Part shown: one piece after another, positions 1 through 9,417 of the stretch | Position numbering within the stretch: the first letter of the stretch is position 1 | Layout of the letters: every line of letters starts with the position of its first letter | Assembly: GCF_049276915.1 (NCBI RefSeq) | Contig: NZ_JBASXK010000051.1 | Span: 11,723-75,722 of the forward strand | Direction: 5' to 3' | DNA length: 64,000 nt | From: Aestuariivita sp049276915 | Lineage (GTDB): Bacteria > Pseudomonadota > Alphaproteobacteria > Rhodobacterales > Rhodobacteraceae | The notes under the pieces: model-generated | What the model was told of the DNA's origin: nothing | The model's input: the letters and a program-made list of their open reading frames with translations, nothing else | The model's database searches: none | Position numbers and translations under genes: made by a program

Positions 1-27
1 CTGCCTGAACGCGCAGACTGTGAGTGA
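1..27 (+). CDS. possible 3' end of an upstream gene
   Basis: Frame 1 is open from the window edge to a TGA at 25-27 (last residues LPERADCE), overlapping the GTG start of the amidase by 8 nt. Such overlaps are common in this genome. An upstream gene, perhaps the substrate-binding protein of the nucleoside-type ABC importer, could end here, but eight codons prove nothing. Confidence 0.25.
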   Translation: MPERADCE

Positions 28-1378
28 CGCCACGGCCCTTGCAGCCGCCATTGCCGAGGGGCGTACATCCGCCCGTGCGGTGATGGAGGCAAGTCTTGCC
101 GCCTGTGACTCGCAGGCGGCGCTGGGGGCCGTGGTGTATCGCAATGACTTGATGGCCCGCGCCGATGCCGACGCCGCTGACAAGCGGCCCGGCGAGGGGC
201 GCGGACCATTCCACGGCGTTCCGTTTCTGGCAAAAGATCTGGGCTCCAGGGCCCGGGGGCTGGCCGCCAGCGCCGGTGCCGCCGCGTTTCGCAACATCGC
301 TGCATCGCAAGACGCGGATGAGGATCTGTTCCGGGCCTTCCGCAGAGCCGGTCTCATCCCGTTTGGCCTGAGCGCAACGCCCCCCTTCGGCCTTGCGCTC
401 AGCAGCGAACCCGAAGCCCTGCCACCTGCCCGCAACCCCTGGAACGCCGCACTTACGCCCGGCGGCTCCTCCGGCGGTGCTGCGGCGGCGGTTGCCGCAG
501 GTATCGTCGCAATTGCCCATGCCACCGATGCTGCGGGATCGATCCGAGTGCCCGCCGCCTGTTGCGGGCTGGTTGGGCTCAAGCCCTCACGCGGCGCGGT
601 TCCCGGTGGTCCGACCTTTGCAAATCACCTGATGGGGATTGCATCCGAACTGGTTTTGGCGCGTTCGGTCCGGGATGTGCAGGCGGTCTTCAAGGCTCTA
701 CACCTGCAAACAGCCCCCGGTTCCCGGACTGACAGCACCCGCATTGCGCTGGCCCTGCCCGAGCGCTGTGACGCCGACCAGACCGGGGCTGCGCAAGCTG
801 CCGCGAGGGCTCTGACGGATGCGGGCTTCCTCGTTCAGGAGATCGCCGCTCCCGACCGATTGGGGGGCGAGGCCCATGCACTGGCCCGCTTGATCCTGTC
901 GGTGTCTCTGGCCGAATGGCTGGACGCCCTCGATATCGCGGACCATGAAGTGCCCCCCCTTGCCGCAGCACTTGCCGCTGAGGGGCGCGCTCTACCCGCC
1001 ACCGATCTCTTCGCCGCGACCCGCCGTCTGGCGCGCCTGTCAGACGAGGCCCGCGCGCTGTTTGAAGGGGCAGATGCGATACTCAGCCCGGTTCTCGCAT
1101 CCTCCCCGCCGCCCATCGGGGCCTTTGATCTAGGCCGAACCGATGTGGATGCCCATTTCGCTCAAATGGAGGCCTTTGCGCCGAATGCGGCCCTTGCCAA
1201 TATCGCCGGCCTGCCGGCCCTGGCCCTGCCCTTCGGCATGGCAAACGGCCTGCCGCTGGGTGTGCAACTGCTCGGCCCGCCCGGATCCGATCTTGCCCTA
1301 TGCCACCTCGCCGGCGCGATCGAATCCCGCGCGCCCGCCCTGACCTATCCCAATCCGATCGCAGGTATGCCCATATGA
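20..1378 (+). CDS. amidase signature family hydrolase
   Basis: A 452-residue protein, normal length for the amidase signature (AS) family, which hydrolyses carboxamide bonds with a Ser-cisSer-Lys triad. The lysine is in FLAKDLG (Lys72), the cis-Ser in the GGSSGG box (148-153), and the nucleophile is probably Ser174 in DAAGSIR, close to the usual DTGGSIR. The start is GTG; no better in-frame ATG precedes the conserved region. Its stop overlaps the next ATG by 4 nt (ATGA), so it is co-transcribed with a nucleoside-type ABC importer. That suggests it cleaves the imported compound or a breakdown product such as a ureide or amide of a nucleobase. That role is inference; AS substrates cannot be read from sequence. 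Confidence 0.9.
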   Translation: MSDATALAAAIAEGRTSARAVMEASLAACDSQAALGAVVYRNDLMARADADAADKRPGEGRGPFHGVPFLAKDLGSRARGLAASAGAAAFRNIAASQDADEDLFRAFRRAGLIPFGLSATPPFGLALSSEPEALPPARNPWNAALTPGGSSGGAAAAVAAGIVAIAHATDAAGSIRVPAACCGLVGLKPSRGAVPGGPTFANHLMGIASELVLARSVRDVQAVFKALHLQTAPGSRTDSTRIALALPERCDADQTGAAQAAARALTDAGFLVQEIAAPDRLGGEAHALARLILSVSLAEWLDALDIADHEVPPLAAALAAEGRALPATDLFAATRRLARLSDEARALFEGADAILSPVLASSPPPIGAFDLGRTDVDAHFAQMEAFAPNAALANIAGLPALALPFGMANGLPLGVQLLGPPGSDLALCHLAGAIESRAPALTYPNPIAGMPI

Positions 1379-2895
1379 CCCCGGTTCTGGAGCTTGACGG
1401 CATCACCAAGCGTTTTGGATCGCTGATCGCCAATGACAATGTGACCCTCTCTTTGGGTCAGGGCGAGGTTCTGGCGCTGCTGGGCGAGAATGGTGCGGGC
1501 AAGACAACATTGATGAACATCCTCTTTGGACATTATGCGGCGGATGAAGGCTCCGTGCGGGTATTCGGACAGGAACTGCCATCGGGCAAACCCCGCGCCG
1601 CCATCGAGGCCGGTGTCGGCATGGTGCATCAGCATTTCACCTTGGCGGGCAATCTGACGGTGCTGGACAATGTCATGCTTGGCTCGGAATCCCTGTTGCG
1701 GGCAAGATCGGCACGCTCTGGGGCACGCAAAAAGCTCATGGAGATATCCGAACGTTTCGGCCTGCCCGTCAAACCGGATGAGAAAGTCAGCCGCCTGTCT
1801 GTCGGTGAACGCCAGCGGGTCGAGATTCTCAAGGCACTCTATCGCGACGCCCGCGTGCTGATCCTGGACGAGCCCACAGCGGTGCTGGCCCGGCCAGAAG
1901 CACAGCGCCTGTTTGAAACGCTGCGCGAGATGACGAAAGAAGGGCTGTCGCTGATTTTCATCAGCCACAAACTACATGAGGTCATGGGTGCGTCAGACCG
2001 GGTCGCGGTTCTCAGGGGGGGCCAGATGGTGGCCGAGCGCAAAACGCATGAGACCAGCCCCGAGGAACTTGCCGAACTGATGGTCGGTCGCAAGGTCGAA
2101 CGCCCGGTGCGTCAGGACCACAAGATTGGTGCGCCGGTCCTGATTGCCGACAGGGTGCGGGTCGAAACGGACGGGGAAACGCAGCTGAACGATGTGTCCT
2201 TCAGCATCCATGAAGGCGAGATATTGGGCATCGTCGGTGTCTCGGGTAATGGACAGGCAGCCCTTGGCGCGCTTTTATCCGGGCTGACGCACCCGGTCTC
2301 CGGTACCCTTACGCTGGCGGGCGAGGATGTGGGAGCACTGGGACCGCGCGGCATGATCCGGGCCGGTGCGGGGCGGATACCGGAGGATCGCCATGCCGAA
2401 GGCGCGGTGGGCGAGCTTGCGGTCTGGGAAAACGCGGTGCTGGAGCGGCTGCGCAGCCCTGAGTTTTCCCGGCGCGGTTTCGTCCGACAAGGGGCCTGCA
2501 AGGCCTTCGCCGCCGGTCTCATCAAACGCTTTGACATCCGCGGAGCGACCCCCGACACGCGTACCCGGCTTTTGTCCGGCGGCAACATGCAAAAGCTGAT
2601 CCTCGGTCGCTCCCTGTCGATCGGGCCGCGCTTTGTACTGGCCAACCAGCCGACACGCGGTCTGGATGAAGGTGCCATCGCTGCGGTGCATTCCGAACTG
2701 CTGGCCGCGCGCTCTCAAGGGGCCGCGATCCTGCTGATTTCCGAAGAACTCGAAGAAGCCGTGGCGCTCTCGGATCGCATTCAGGCCATCGTCAAGGGCC
2801 AGCTGTCGCGCCCCGTGCGCGCCGAAGACGCCGATGCCCAGAGCCTTGGCCTGATGATGGCCGGTGTTTGGAAGGATGATATCCATGCGGCTTGA
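1375..2895 (+). CDS. ABC transporter ATP-binding protein, nucleoside/BMP type (two ABC domains)
   Basis: A 506-residue ATPase with two fused nucleotide-binding domains, as in the RbsA/MglA and NupO/YufO group. Domain 1 has Walker A GENGAGKT (37-44), signature LSVGERQ (141-147) and Walker B VLILDEP (161-167). Domain 2 has a degenerate Walker A with Gln instead of Lys (GVSGNGQA) and signature LLSGGNMQ, a pattern common in this subfamily. I chose ATG 1375, which overlaps the amidase stop, because an upstream extension would be proline/arginine-rich read-through of the amidase gene. It would energise the two permeases that follow. The substrate is probably a nucleoside or purine-like compound, judged from the family only. 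Confidence 0.93.
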   Translation: MTPVLELDGITKRFGSLIANDNVTLSLGQGEVLALLGENGAGKTTLMNILFGHYAADEGSVRVFGQELPSGKPRAAIEAGVGMVHQHFTLAGNLTVLDNVMLGSESLLRARSARSGARKKLMEISERFGLPVKPDEKVSRLSVGERQRVEILKALYRDARVLILDEPTAVLARPEAQRLFETLREMTKEGLSLIFISHKLHEVMGASDRVAVLRGGQMVAERKTHETSPEELAELMVGRKVERPVRQDHKIGAPVLIADRVRVETDGETQLNDVSFSIHEGEILGIVGVSGNGQAALGALLSGLTHPVSGTLTLAGEDVGALGPRGMIRAGAGRIPEDRHAEGAVGELAVWENAVLERLRSPEFSRRGFVRQGACKAFAAGLIKRFDIRGATPDTRTRLLSGGNMQKLILGRSLSIGPRFVLANQPTRGLDEGAIAAVHSELLAARSQGAAILLISEELEEAVALSDRIQAIVKGQLSRPVRAEDADAQSLGLMMAGVWKDDIHAA

Positions 2896-3928
2896 ACGTC
2901 GTCCCAATGTGCCGGTGCATCTTGCCATAGCCGCCCCACTTGCAGCGGTGGCGGTGGCTCTGATCCTTGCCGGAGGGCTGATCGCAGCGGCCGGGGTCAA
3001 CCCGCTGACCGCCTATGTTGAAATGCTGCGTGGTGCGCTGGGATCGCGCCTGTCGATCACCGAGATGCTGACCCGCGCCACACCGCTGATCCTGACTGGT
3101 CTGGCCGCCGCTGTCGCCTTTCGCGCCCGCCTCTGGAACATCGGCGGCGAGGGTCAGTTCTTTATCGGTGCCCTTGTCACAGCATGGATCGGGCATTCGC
3201 TTGGCCTGCCGGGGCTGTTGGGTATCCCGGTCCTGCTGGTGGTTGGCATGCTGGCTGGAGCCGCGCTGCTTGTAGGTCCGGCCTATCTGCGGCTGCGCTT
3301 TGGCGTGGACGAGGTTGTGACCACGCTTTTGCTGAACTTCATCGTCATTCTGTTCGTCGGCCTGATGATCGAGGGCCCCCTGCGCGATCCGCTGGCCTTT
3401 GGCTGGCCCTCTTCGGTTCCCGTGGACAGTGATTTCAGGCTGCCCGACCTGATCAGGGGCACGCGGCTGCATGTGGGCTTGCTTCTTGCGATTGCTGCGG
3501 CCGGGATTGTCTGGCTGATCCTTGCGCGCACGGTATTCGGTGCGGAAACCCGAGCCGCTGGCCTGAATGCAACGGCGGCGGCTTTTGCCGGCGTCTCGCT
3601 GCCCAGAACCCTGATGGGCGTGGCGCTGCTTTCGGGCGCGCTCGCCGGGCTGGCAGGATCGGTCGAGGTTCTGGGTGTCACGGCCGGTGTGACCACCACC
3701 ATGTCTCCGGGCTTTGGCTATGCAGGGATCGTTGTTGCGATGCTGGCCGCACTGCATCCCGCCGGCGTGATCGCAGCGGCCGTGTTCGTGGCCACCGTCT
3801 TTGTCGGCGCGGACGCCATGAGCCGCGCCACGGGTGTGCCCAGCTTCATCGCGGACGTGATCGTGGCCCTGTGCCTCTTGACGATGCTCGTGGCGCTCTT
3901 GTTCACAACTTACCGGGTGCGCAGATGA
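2885..3928 (+). CDS. ABC transporter permease, nucleoside/BMP type (first)
   Basis: A 347-residue multi-spanning membrane protein of the branched-chain/BMP permease family (NupP/YufP-like). The diagnostic region FRARLWNIGGEGQF sits about 80 residues in, followed by alternating hydrophobic helices. ATG 2885 is preferred over in-frame ATGs at 2864 and 2876 because GGAAGGA at 2870-2876 then lies 8 nt upstream. The gene overlaps the end of the ATPase gene by 11 nt and the next permease by 4 nt, so the three are translationally coupled. Confidence 0.9.
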   Translation: MRLERRPNVPVHLAIAAPLAAVAVALILAGGLIAAAGVNPLTAYVEMLRGALGSRLSITEMLTRATPLILTGLAAAVAFRARLWNIGGEGQFFIGALVTAWIGHSLGLPGLLGIPVLLVVGMLAGAALLVGPAYLRLRFGVDEVVTTLLLNFIVILFVGLMIEGPLRDPLAFGWPSSVPVDSDFRLPDLIRGTRLHVGLLLAIAAAGIVWLILARTVFGAETRAAGLNATAAAFAGVSLPRTLMGVALLSGALAGLAGSVEVLGVTAGVTTTMSPGFGYAGIVVAMLAALHPAGVIAAAVFVATVFVGADAMSRATGVPSFIADVIVALCLLTMLVALLFTTYRVRR

Positions 3929-4866
3929 CCGACGTTCTGGACCTTTTGCTGAATACAAGTCTTTGGGCAGCCGTGCTACGCATCGCCACGCCGCTTATCT
4001 TCGGTGTTCTGGGTGCGTTGCTGTGCGAACGCGCCGGTGTTCTGAACCTCGGGATCGAGGGGATCATGACCATGGGTGCCATGACCGGCTGGCTGACCGT
4101 CTACCTCGGAGGTGACCTGTGGACCGGGTTGATGGTCGCGGCCATATCCGGAGCGCTGATGGGGCTGTTGCATGCCATCCTGACCGTACCTTTGGGCCTG
4201 TCGCAGCATGTCTCGGGGTTGGGCATCACGCTGTTTGCCGCGTCCCTGTCCTATTATCTCTATCGCCTGATCGTCGAGGTTGGCAGCCTGCCGCCGACGA
4301 TCGAACCGTTCCGCCCTCTCGATATCCCCATTCTGACGGATATCCCCGTTCTGGGGCCGATCCTGTTTTCCCAGACAATGCCCACCTATCTTGCGCTGCT
4401 GTCCGTTGCGGTGATGGCCTATGTGCTGGCGCGCACGCCGCTGGGTCTGGCCATTCGCATGACCGGTGAGAACCCGCATGCCGTCGAGGCTCAGGGTTTG
4501 AACCCGATCCGCATTCGCATCGGCGCAGTCATGGCGGGATCGGCGCTCATGGCAATCGGCGGCGCATTCCTGACAACGGCTGCCTTCAACAGCTTTTTCC
4601 CCGAGATGGTCCAGGGGCGTGGCTGGATCTGCATTGCGCTGGTCGTCTTTGCATCCTGGCGCCCCGGAAAAGCCCTGATCGGTGCCTTGCTTTTTGCCTT
4701 TTTCGACGCGTTCCAGTTGCGCCTGCAAACCTCGATCGAAGGTGTACCCTACCAACTGTTCCTGATGGCACCCTATGTGCTCTCGATTGCAGCGTTGATC
4801 CTTGTGGCGCGTCGCGCCGAAGTCCCCGAGGCACTGATGGCACCCTACCGCCGCGGCGAACGCTGA
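3925..4866 (+). CDS. ABC transporter permease, nucleoside/BMP type (second)
   Basis: A 313-residue permease (NupQ/YufQ-like), partner of the previous one. It has the family hallmark LCERAGVLNLGIEGIMTMGA near residues 30-50 and about eight to ten hydrophobic segments. The ATG at 3925 overlaps the preceding TGA (ATGA). The set of one double ATPase and two unequal permeases is complete except for the lipoprotein/periplasmic binding protein, which is not in the window and may lie upstream of base 1. The gene is the last of its operon; a 123-bp gap follows. Confidence 0.9.
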   Translation: MTDVLDLLLNTSLWAAVLRIATPLIFGVLGALLCERAGVLNLGIEGIMTMGAMTGWLTVYLGGDLWTGLMVAAISGALMGLLHAILTVPLGLSQHVSGLGITLFAASLSYYLYRLIVEVGSLPPTIEPFRPLDIPILTDIPVLGPILFSQTMPTYLALLSVAVMAYVLARTPLGLAIRMTGENPHAVEAQGLNPIRIRIGAVMAGSALMAIGGAFLTTAAFNSFFPEMVQGRGWICIALVVFASWRPGKALIGALLFAFFDAFQLRLQTSIEGVPYQLFLMAPYVLSIAALILVARRAEVPEALMAPYRRGER

Positions 4867-4989
4867 ACGCAACTGTGTTCCTGCTGCAGCGCTTACGCCT
4901 GAGGGCGGCCCCTACGTATGCTGATCATTGCATGGTGCCTGCGAAATGCTAGGCTGGGGGGTGTCTGATACTGATCAAAGGATCGACCG

Positions 4990-5736
4990 TTGGCCGATAC
5001 TCCGAAGATTACCGCATATGAACATTATGACATGCCTTCCTCTCTGCGCCCCGGCACCCAGCGGCGCGACTGGATGGACGATACTCGCGAAAAATTCGCC
5101 TATCGCTGCCTGCCGCTGACAATCGCAAACAGCCATGGCTGGGAGGTGATCGGGGACACGACCTTCCGTGCGGTCTGGAACGGCAAGCCCGAGCCCTCTG
5201 GTGTTCAGTTCGACATCAAGACGCAGGGCCAGATCATGCCCTCCAGCCATTTTGGCGACGGGATCATCACCTTCACCATGCCATATCTGTTCCGCACCGA
5301 TGAGAACATCGGGCTTTGGGTCAGCGGCGCGCCCAATCAGGTCAAACACGGGATTCAACCCCTGACCGGGCTGGTCGAAACCGACTGGTCTCCGATGAAC
5401 TTCACCATGAACTGGAAGATCACCCAGCCGCATGTGCCAGTCGCCTTCAAAGCCGGCGAGCCGGTCTGCTTTTTCTTTCCGTTGGATCGAACTTTGGTCG
5501 ACCGCATCGAACCCGTGATCCGCCCTCTGTCGGACAATCCCGAACTGGCTGCAAAAAACGCCGAATGGTCCAAAAGCCGCGCCAATTTCCTGAAACAGAT
5601 CAAGGTCGAGGGCTCTGCCGAAAGCCAGATGGGTTGGCAGAAAGACTATCACAAGGGCCGCTTCCCGCCCGAGGCCGACAAAGCCACCAACCACTATTCC
5701 AAGATCAAGGCCAAGGCCTTCAAGCGCCCCGAGTAA
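4990..5736 (+). CDS. DUF6065-like hypothetical protein
   Basis: A 248-residue soluble protein without signal peptide or membrane segment. It is rich in aromatic residues (NSHGWEVIGD, TFRAVWNG, WKITQPH) and resembles the DUF6065 family of unknown function; the family name is from memory. The TTG start at 4990 is supported by AAAGGA 7 nt upstream; the next in-frame ATG is 14 codons later. It stands alone after the ABC operon and converges with the racemase-type gene 12 bp downstream. The C-terminal part (EWSKSRANFLKQ) is probably helical. I cannot assign a function. Confidence 0.75.
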   Translation: MADTPKITAYEHYDMPSSLRPGTQRRDWMDDTREKFAYRCLPLTIANSHGWEVIGDTTFRAVWNGKPEPSGVQFDIKTQGQIMPSSHFGDGIITFTMPYLFRTDENIGLWVSGAPNQVKHGIQPLTGLVETDWSPMNFTMNWKITQPHVPVAFKAGEPVCFFFPLDRTLVDRIEPVIRPLSDNPELAAKNAEWSKSRANFLKQIKVEGSAESQMGWQKDYHKGRFPPEADKATNHYSKIKAKAFKRPE

Positions 5737-5748
5737 GACAGAGCTTCA

Positions 5749-6531
5749 TCACGCTTGGGATGGAAACAACATATTGAGCCGTGCCGCCCAGTGATCGCCG
5801 GCGCGCCAGTGATCCAGATCACCATACTCGAGCGCGTCCCATCTGCGCTTTTGCACCGCCCCCCAGACCAGGGCGAGGTTGCACGAGATCGCCGGTGTCA
5901 GACCGTCTTGATGCCCGCGCAGGATCGGATGCAGTGTCGCCATACCTGTTCCCAGCATCAAGACAGCATCCGCGCCGCTGTCGGACAGACGTCGATAGGA
6001 CGCCAGCACTGCCGGTCCGGACATGGCATAGATCGGATGAAACGCCCCCTCTTCCAGAGCCGGGCCGGATTTGGCCACAACCTCAAAGCCATGCGCTTCC
6101 CAATAGGGAGTGCTCGCCCGGTTCAGATCTTCGGGATAGGGCGACAGAACTGCGATCTTGCGCGCGTTCAGCGCCCGCAAAGCCGCCACGGTGGCCAATG
6201 CTGCGGTCAGGAAAGGCACACCGCGTGCCGCTTCGACCTCGGCCACGATCCGCGCCTCTTCCTCGGCCCCGATCAGATAGGACGCCCCGGTACAGGCCGC
6301 CGCGATCACATCGACAGGCGCATTGGCGAATTGCTCGGTCGTTGAGCCGAACCGCGTGGTGTAGTCAACCAGCCGCTCGGGGATCGTGCCCATCTCCGAG
6401 ACAAGCCGCGCATTCAGCATTGACCAGCCGGGCGGCATCAGCGCCCAGAACTCGGGCTCGACCGTGGTGTTGGCCTGCGGCGTCAGCACCCCCATGACGC
6501 CGCGCGCGCCGTATTCCAGAGGGCCGCTCAC
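5749..6531 (-). CDS. Asp/Glu racemase / maleate isomerase superfamily enzyme
   Basis: A 260-residue protein of the Asp/Glu racemase-maleate isomerase-arylmalonate decarboxylase superfamily, which does cofactor-free isomerisation, racemisation or decarboxylation using one or two cysteines. The N-terminal catalytic Cys is visible as Cys80 in VIAAACTGAS. The position expected for the second Cys reads LMLGTGMATLH (Gly194-Thr195-Gly196), so that residue is missing; a Cys217 lies downstream in AISCNLAL. The gene overlaps the TRAP large permease by 4 nt and closes an operon with an aromatic hydroxylase and an aldehyde dehydrogenase. It may act on a dicarboxylate imported or made by the pathway. The reaction is not predictable because of the altered active site. 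Confidence 0.82.
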   Translation of the reverse strand: MSGPLEYGARGVMGVLTPQANTTVEPEFWALMPPGWSMLNARLVSEMGTIPERLVDYTTRFGSTTEQFANAPVDVIAAACTGASYLIGAEEEARIVAEVEAARGVPFLTAALATVAALRALNARKIAVLSPYPEDLNRASTPYWEAHGFEVVAKSGPALEEGAFHPIYAMSGPAVLASYRRLSDSGADAVLMLGTGMATLHPILRGHQDGLTPAISCNLALVWGAVQKRRWDALEYGDLDHWRAGDHWAARLNMLFPSQA

Positions 6532-7841
6532 AGCCAGCCCAAGACGCCGGGAAGCCAGAGGCTGAGCGCGGGAAACAGGATAAGAACAATCAGCCGCGCC
6601 AGATCAGCGAACACAAACGGGATCACACCACGAAAGATCGTGGACAACGGCAGATCGCGTGCCATGCCATGTAACACAAAGACGTTGATCCCGATGGGCG
6701 GGGTGATCATGCCCAGTTCGATCACCACGATCATCACCACGCCCCACCAGATCGGATCATAGCCCAGTCCGATCACCAGCGGATAGACAAAGGGCAGCGT
6801 CAGAACCATGGCAGCAATCGTGTCGAACAAGGCACCAAGGATCAGGTAGAAGATCATCAGCATCACGATCACCATCAATGGCGACAGACCCAGGCTTTCG
6901 ATCCAGTCGACCGTGGCGGAAGGCAAGCCGGACAGCGTGGCGAAATAGGAAAACACCGATGCACCGATGATGATCACAAAGATCAGACCGGTGTTTGACG
7001 CCGTATCACCCAGCGCTGACAGGAACTTGACCTTGGTCAGCCGTTTGCGGAAAATCGCAAGAAGCAGGGCAACGGACGCCCCGACCGAGGCGGCTTCGCT
7101 TACCGTAAAGATGCCCGAGTAAATGCCACCCGACACGATCACCGCCAGCAGGATCACCGCCCAGCTTTGATAGCTGGCCTTCCTGCGTTCTGCCCAGGCG
7201 ATCCGGTCGCCCAGCGGGGCAAGATCGGGGTTGCGCTTGACCACCCATGCAATGGCGACAAAGTAAAACACCACCGCCATGATCCCCGGAACAACAGCCG
7301 CGAGAAACAACGCGATGATCGAGTTTTCCGTCAGGATCGCGTAAAGGATCATCACCACGGACGGCGGCACGATCATGCCCAGCGTCCCGCCCGCCGCGAT
7401 GGATCCCGCCGCCAGAGACTTGGCATATCCGCGCTCCAGCATCTGCGGCAACGCGATGCGCGCCATGGTGGCCGCAGTGGCCACGGAGGATCCGCAAATC
7501 GCGCCAAATCCGGCACAGGCACCGATCGTGGCAAAGATCAGCCCGCCGCGCCTGTGCCCGATAAAGACATAGGCCAGACGATAAAGCTCATCCGATAGAC
7601 CGCCCAGATGTGCCAGATTGCCCATCAGCAGAAACATTGCGATCACAGCCAATCCCTCGGCAGCCATGGCCGAAGACGGTTCGGTTGCCAGCAGGGTCAG
7701 CGCCGGGCCGAACCCGATGATCAGCCCGGTGCCGATCACGCCGATCACGCCCATCGCGATGCCCACGGGCACCTGCGCGATGATCAGCACGAACATCGCT
7801 CCAAGGCCCAACAGGCCAGTTGTCATTGGATCGCTGAACAT
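6528..7841 (-). CDS. TRAP transporter large permease (DctM type)
   Basis: A 437-residue inner-membrane protein with about 12 hydrophobic segments, typical of DctM subunits that drive sodium-dependent uptake of organic acids. Family motifs include the GSSVATAATMARIALPQM region and the late stretch IELGMITPPIGINVFVL. The start is set at the ATG giving MFSDPM, 4 nt after the small-subunit stop; an in-frame upstream extension would lie inside that gene. It works with the DctQ- and DctP-type proteins encoded just upstream. The substrate is unknown; the linked hydroxylase suggests an aromatic or unsaturated carboxylate. Confidence 0.93.
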   Translation of the reverse strand: MFSDPMTTGLLGLGAMFVLIIAQVPVGIAMGVIGVIGTGLIIGFGPALTLLATEPSSAMAAEGLAVIAMFLLMGNLAHLGGLSDELYRLAYVFIGHRRGGLIFATIGACAGFGAICGSSVATAATMARIALPQMLERGYAKSLAAGSIAAGGTLGMIVPPSVVMILYAILTENSIIALFLAAVVPGIMAVVFYFVAIAWVVKRNPDLAPLGDRIAWAERRKASYQSWAVILLAVIVSGGIYSGIFTVSEAASVGASVALLLAIFRKRLTKVKFLSALGDTASNTGLIFVIIIGASVFSYFATLSGLPSATVDWIESLGLSPLMVIVMLMIFYLILGALFDTIAAMVLTLPFVYPLVIGLGYDPIWWGVVMIVVIELGMITPPIGINVFVLHGMARDLPLSTIFRGVIPFVFADLARLIVLILFPALSLWLPGVLGWL

Positions 7842-7845
7842 CGGG

Positions 7846-8385
7846 TTATGCGACCTCGCCTTCGTGGCGCAGATTGTCATGCGCGGGGGGCGTGCCGGTG
7901 ATCAGCGCCTTGCCCCAGGCAAGTGTCACATAGACCTGCACCGGCAGGCACAGCGCCATGATCGCCGTGGTTCCCCACCACCATGGCGCAAGAGGAACGT
8001 CGATGGTGCGCGTCGTGCGCCCGGCACTGGCGTATTTTGCGGTCAGTTCAAAGAATTGCCAGACAAGGATCGCAAAGAAAACCAGCGTGACCAGGGCTGC
8101 AAGAAACTCGAAGAACGCGTTCACGCGTGCTCCGCCCAGCTTGCCCATCACACGCACGGTGACATTGGTCTGACGCAACAATCCAGCCGGAAAACACGAG
8201 GCGATGACCAGCGGGAAAATCACCTCGCCATAGTCGGAAAATCCAGAAATGCGCGGCGCATTGAGGTAACGCGCCGTACCATCGTAAAAGATCAGCAGCG
8301 CCATCACCACCAGACCGCAAAACCCCACAAGGGCCACGCTCTGGGTTATCCGGTCAAGCCGGAGAGCGACGGCGCTGCCGGTCAT
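7846..8385 (-). CDS. TRAP transporter small permease (DctQ type)
   Basis: A 179-residue protein with four hydrophobic segments, the usual architecture of DctQ subunits, and the conserved DYGEV-type segment around GFSDYGEVIFPLV. The start ATG at 8385 overlaps the DctP stop by one base (TGATG). It links the large permease and the binding protein of the same operon. Confidence 0.9.
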   Translation of the reverse strand: MTGSAVALRLDRITQSVALVGFCGLVVMALLIFYDGTARYLNAPRISGFSDYGEVIFPLVIASCFPAGLLRQTNVTVRVMGKLGGARVNAFFEFLAALVTLVFFAILVWQFFELTAKYASAGRTTRTIDVPLAPWWWGTTAIMALCLPVQVYVTLAWGKALITGTPPAHDNLRHEGEVA

Positions 8386-9389
8386 CAGCTCTGTCCCCGC
8401 ATATCTGCCAGCAGTTTGACGGCGGCATCGTAGACCGCCTGTCCGTTCGGCGTTTGCGCGATCCACGCCTCATGCACGGCTTTGGCTTGCTCGACATACT
8501 TGGCCATGGCGGCCTCATCCGGTGTGACGATCTCGATACGTCCTTCGGCGATCACACCCTCGCGGATGGTATTGCCGATATCGGTATAGGCTCCACCGCC
8601 CATCTCGGCCATTGCCATGCCACCGTGTTTCATGATCGAGGCCTGCGCCTCGGGTGACAGCGAGCTCCACTTGTCCTCGTTCATCAGCAGAAGGAAGGGG
8701 ATCGCTCCGGCCGGCACGATATAGGCCTGATCGACCAGAGGCAGGGATTTGAACGTCTGCATGCCCGTCCAGCCCTGAATGGCTCCATCCACTGTGCCGC
8801 GGTTCAAACCTTCGTTCATCTCGGCCGAACTCAGGGTCTGAGGTGCAGCGCCCAACGCCTCGAGCCAGGACGCATGAATGCCCCCGACCGAGCGGATCTT
8901 CATGTTGGCCAGATCGTCCAGAGAGCTGATCTTTTTCTTCATGAACATCGCATTGGGTTCAGCCGCGAAAAAGCCGATTACATGCACGCCATCGAACCCG
9001 GTGAGCAGACCCATCTCATGCATCTGCCAGCCCACGACACTGGCTTCTTCAGCTGTGCGGAACAGGAACGGCAATTCGAAAACGCCCATCTCGGGGAATT
9101 GCCCGGCTGTATAGCCCGGCAGAACCCAGGTCACATCCGCAACACCATTCTGAACCAGTTCGAACTGTTTGAACGGGCTTTTGCCCAGCGTGCCGCCCCA
9201 AAAGCCCTGCAGGGTCACGTCATCGGTTTCGGCCGCCACCGCCTCCATCCACGGCTTGATGACTTTGCTCACGCCGACACTTTGTTCCGGTACAAAGGTA
9301 CCAACCTTGACCAGCTCTTGCGCCAGAACCGGCAAGGCGGTGAGTGTTGTCAGTGCAGCGCCCGCCAGCGCCATTTTCCAGTGTTTCAT
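8385..9389 (-). CDS. TRAP transporter substrate-binding protein (DctP family)
   Basis: A 334-residue periplasmic protein with a clear Sec signal peptide (MKHWKMALAGAALTTLTA... cleaved near PVLAQE). The mature part has DctP-family features, including the arginine in NMKIRSVGG that in this family contacts the ligand carboxylate. The start is strongly supported by AAGGAGG a few bases upstream (complement of cctcctt at about 9395-9401). A 28-bp gap separates it from the aldehyde dehydrogenase, so it belongs to the same operon but has its own strong ribosome-binding site. Confidence 0.92.
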   Translation of the reverse strand: MKHWKMALAGAALTTLTALPVLAQELVKVGTFVPEQSVGVSKVIKPWMEAVAAETDDVTLQGFWGGTLGKSPFKQFELVQNGVADVTWVLPGYTAGQFPEMGVFELPFLFRTAEEASVVGWQMHEMGLLTGFDGVHVIGFFAAEPNAMFMKKKISSLDDLANMKIRSVGGIHASWLEALGAAPQTLSSAEMNEGLNRGTVDGAIQGWTGMQTFKSLPLVDQAYIVPAGAIPFLLLMNEDKWSSLSPEAQASIMKHGGMAMAEMGGGAYTDIGNTIREGVIAEGRIEIVTPDEAAMAKYVEQAKAVHEAWIAQTPNGQAVYDAAVKLLADMRGQS

Positions 9390-9417
9390 GATAACCTCCT
9401 TGTTGGATTGTCCCTGT

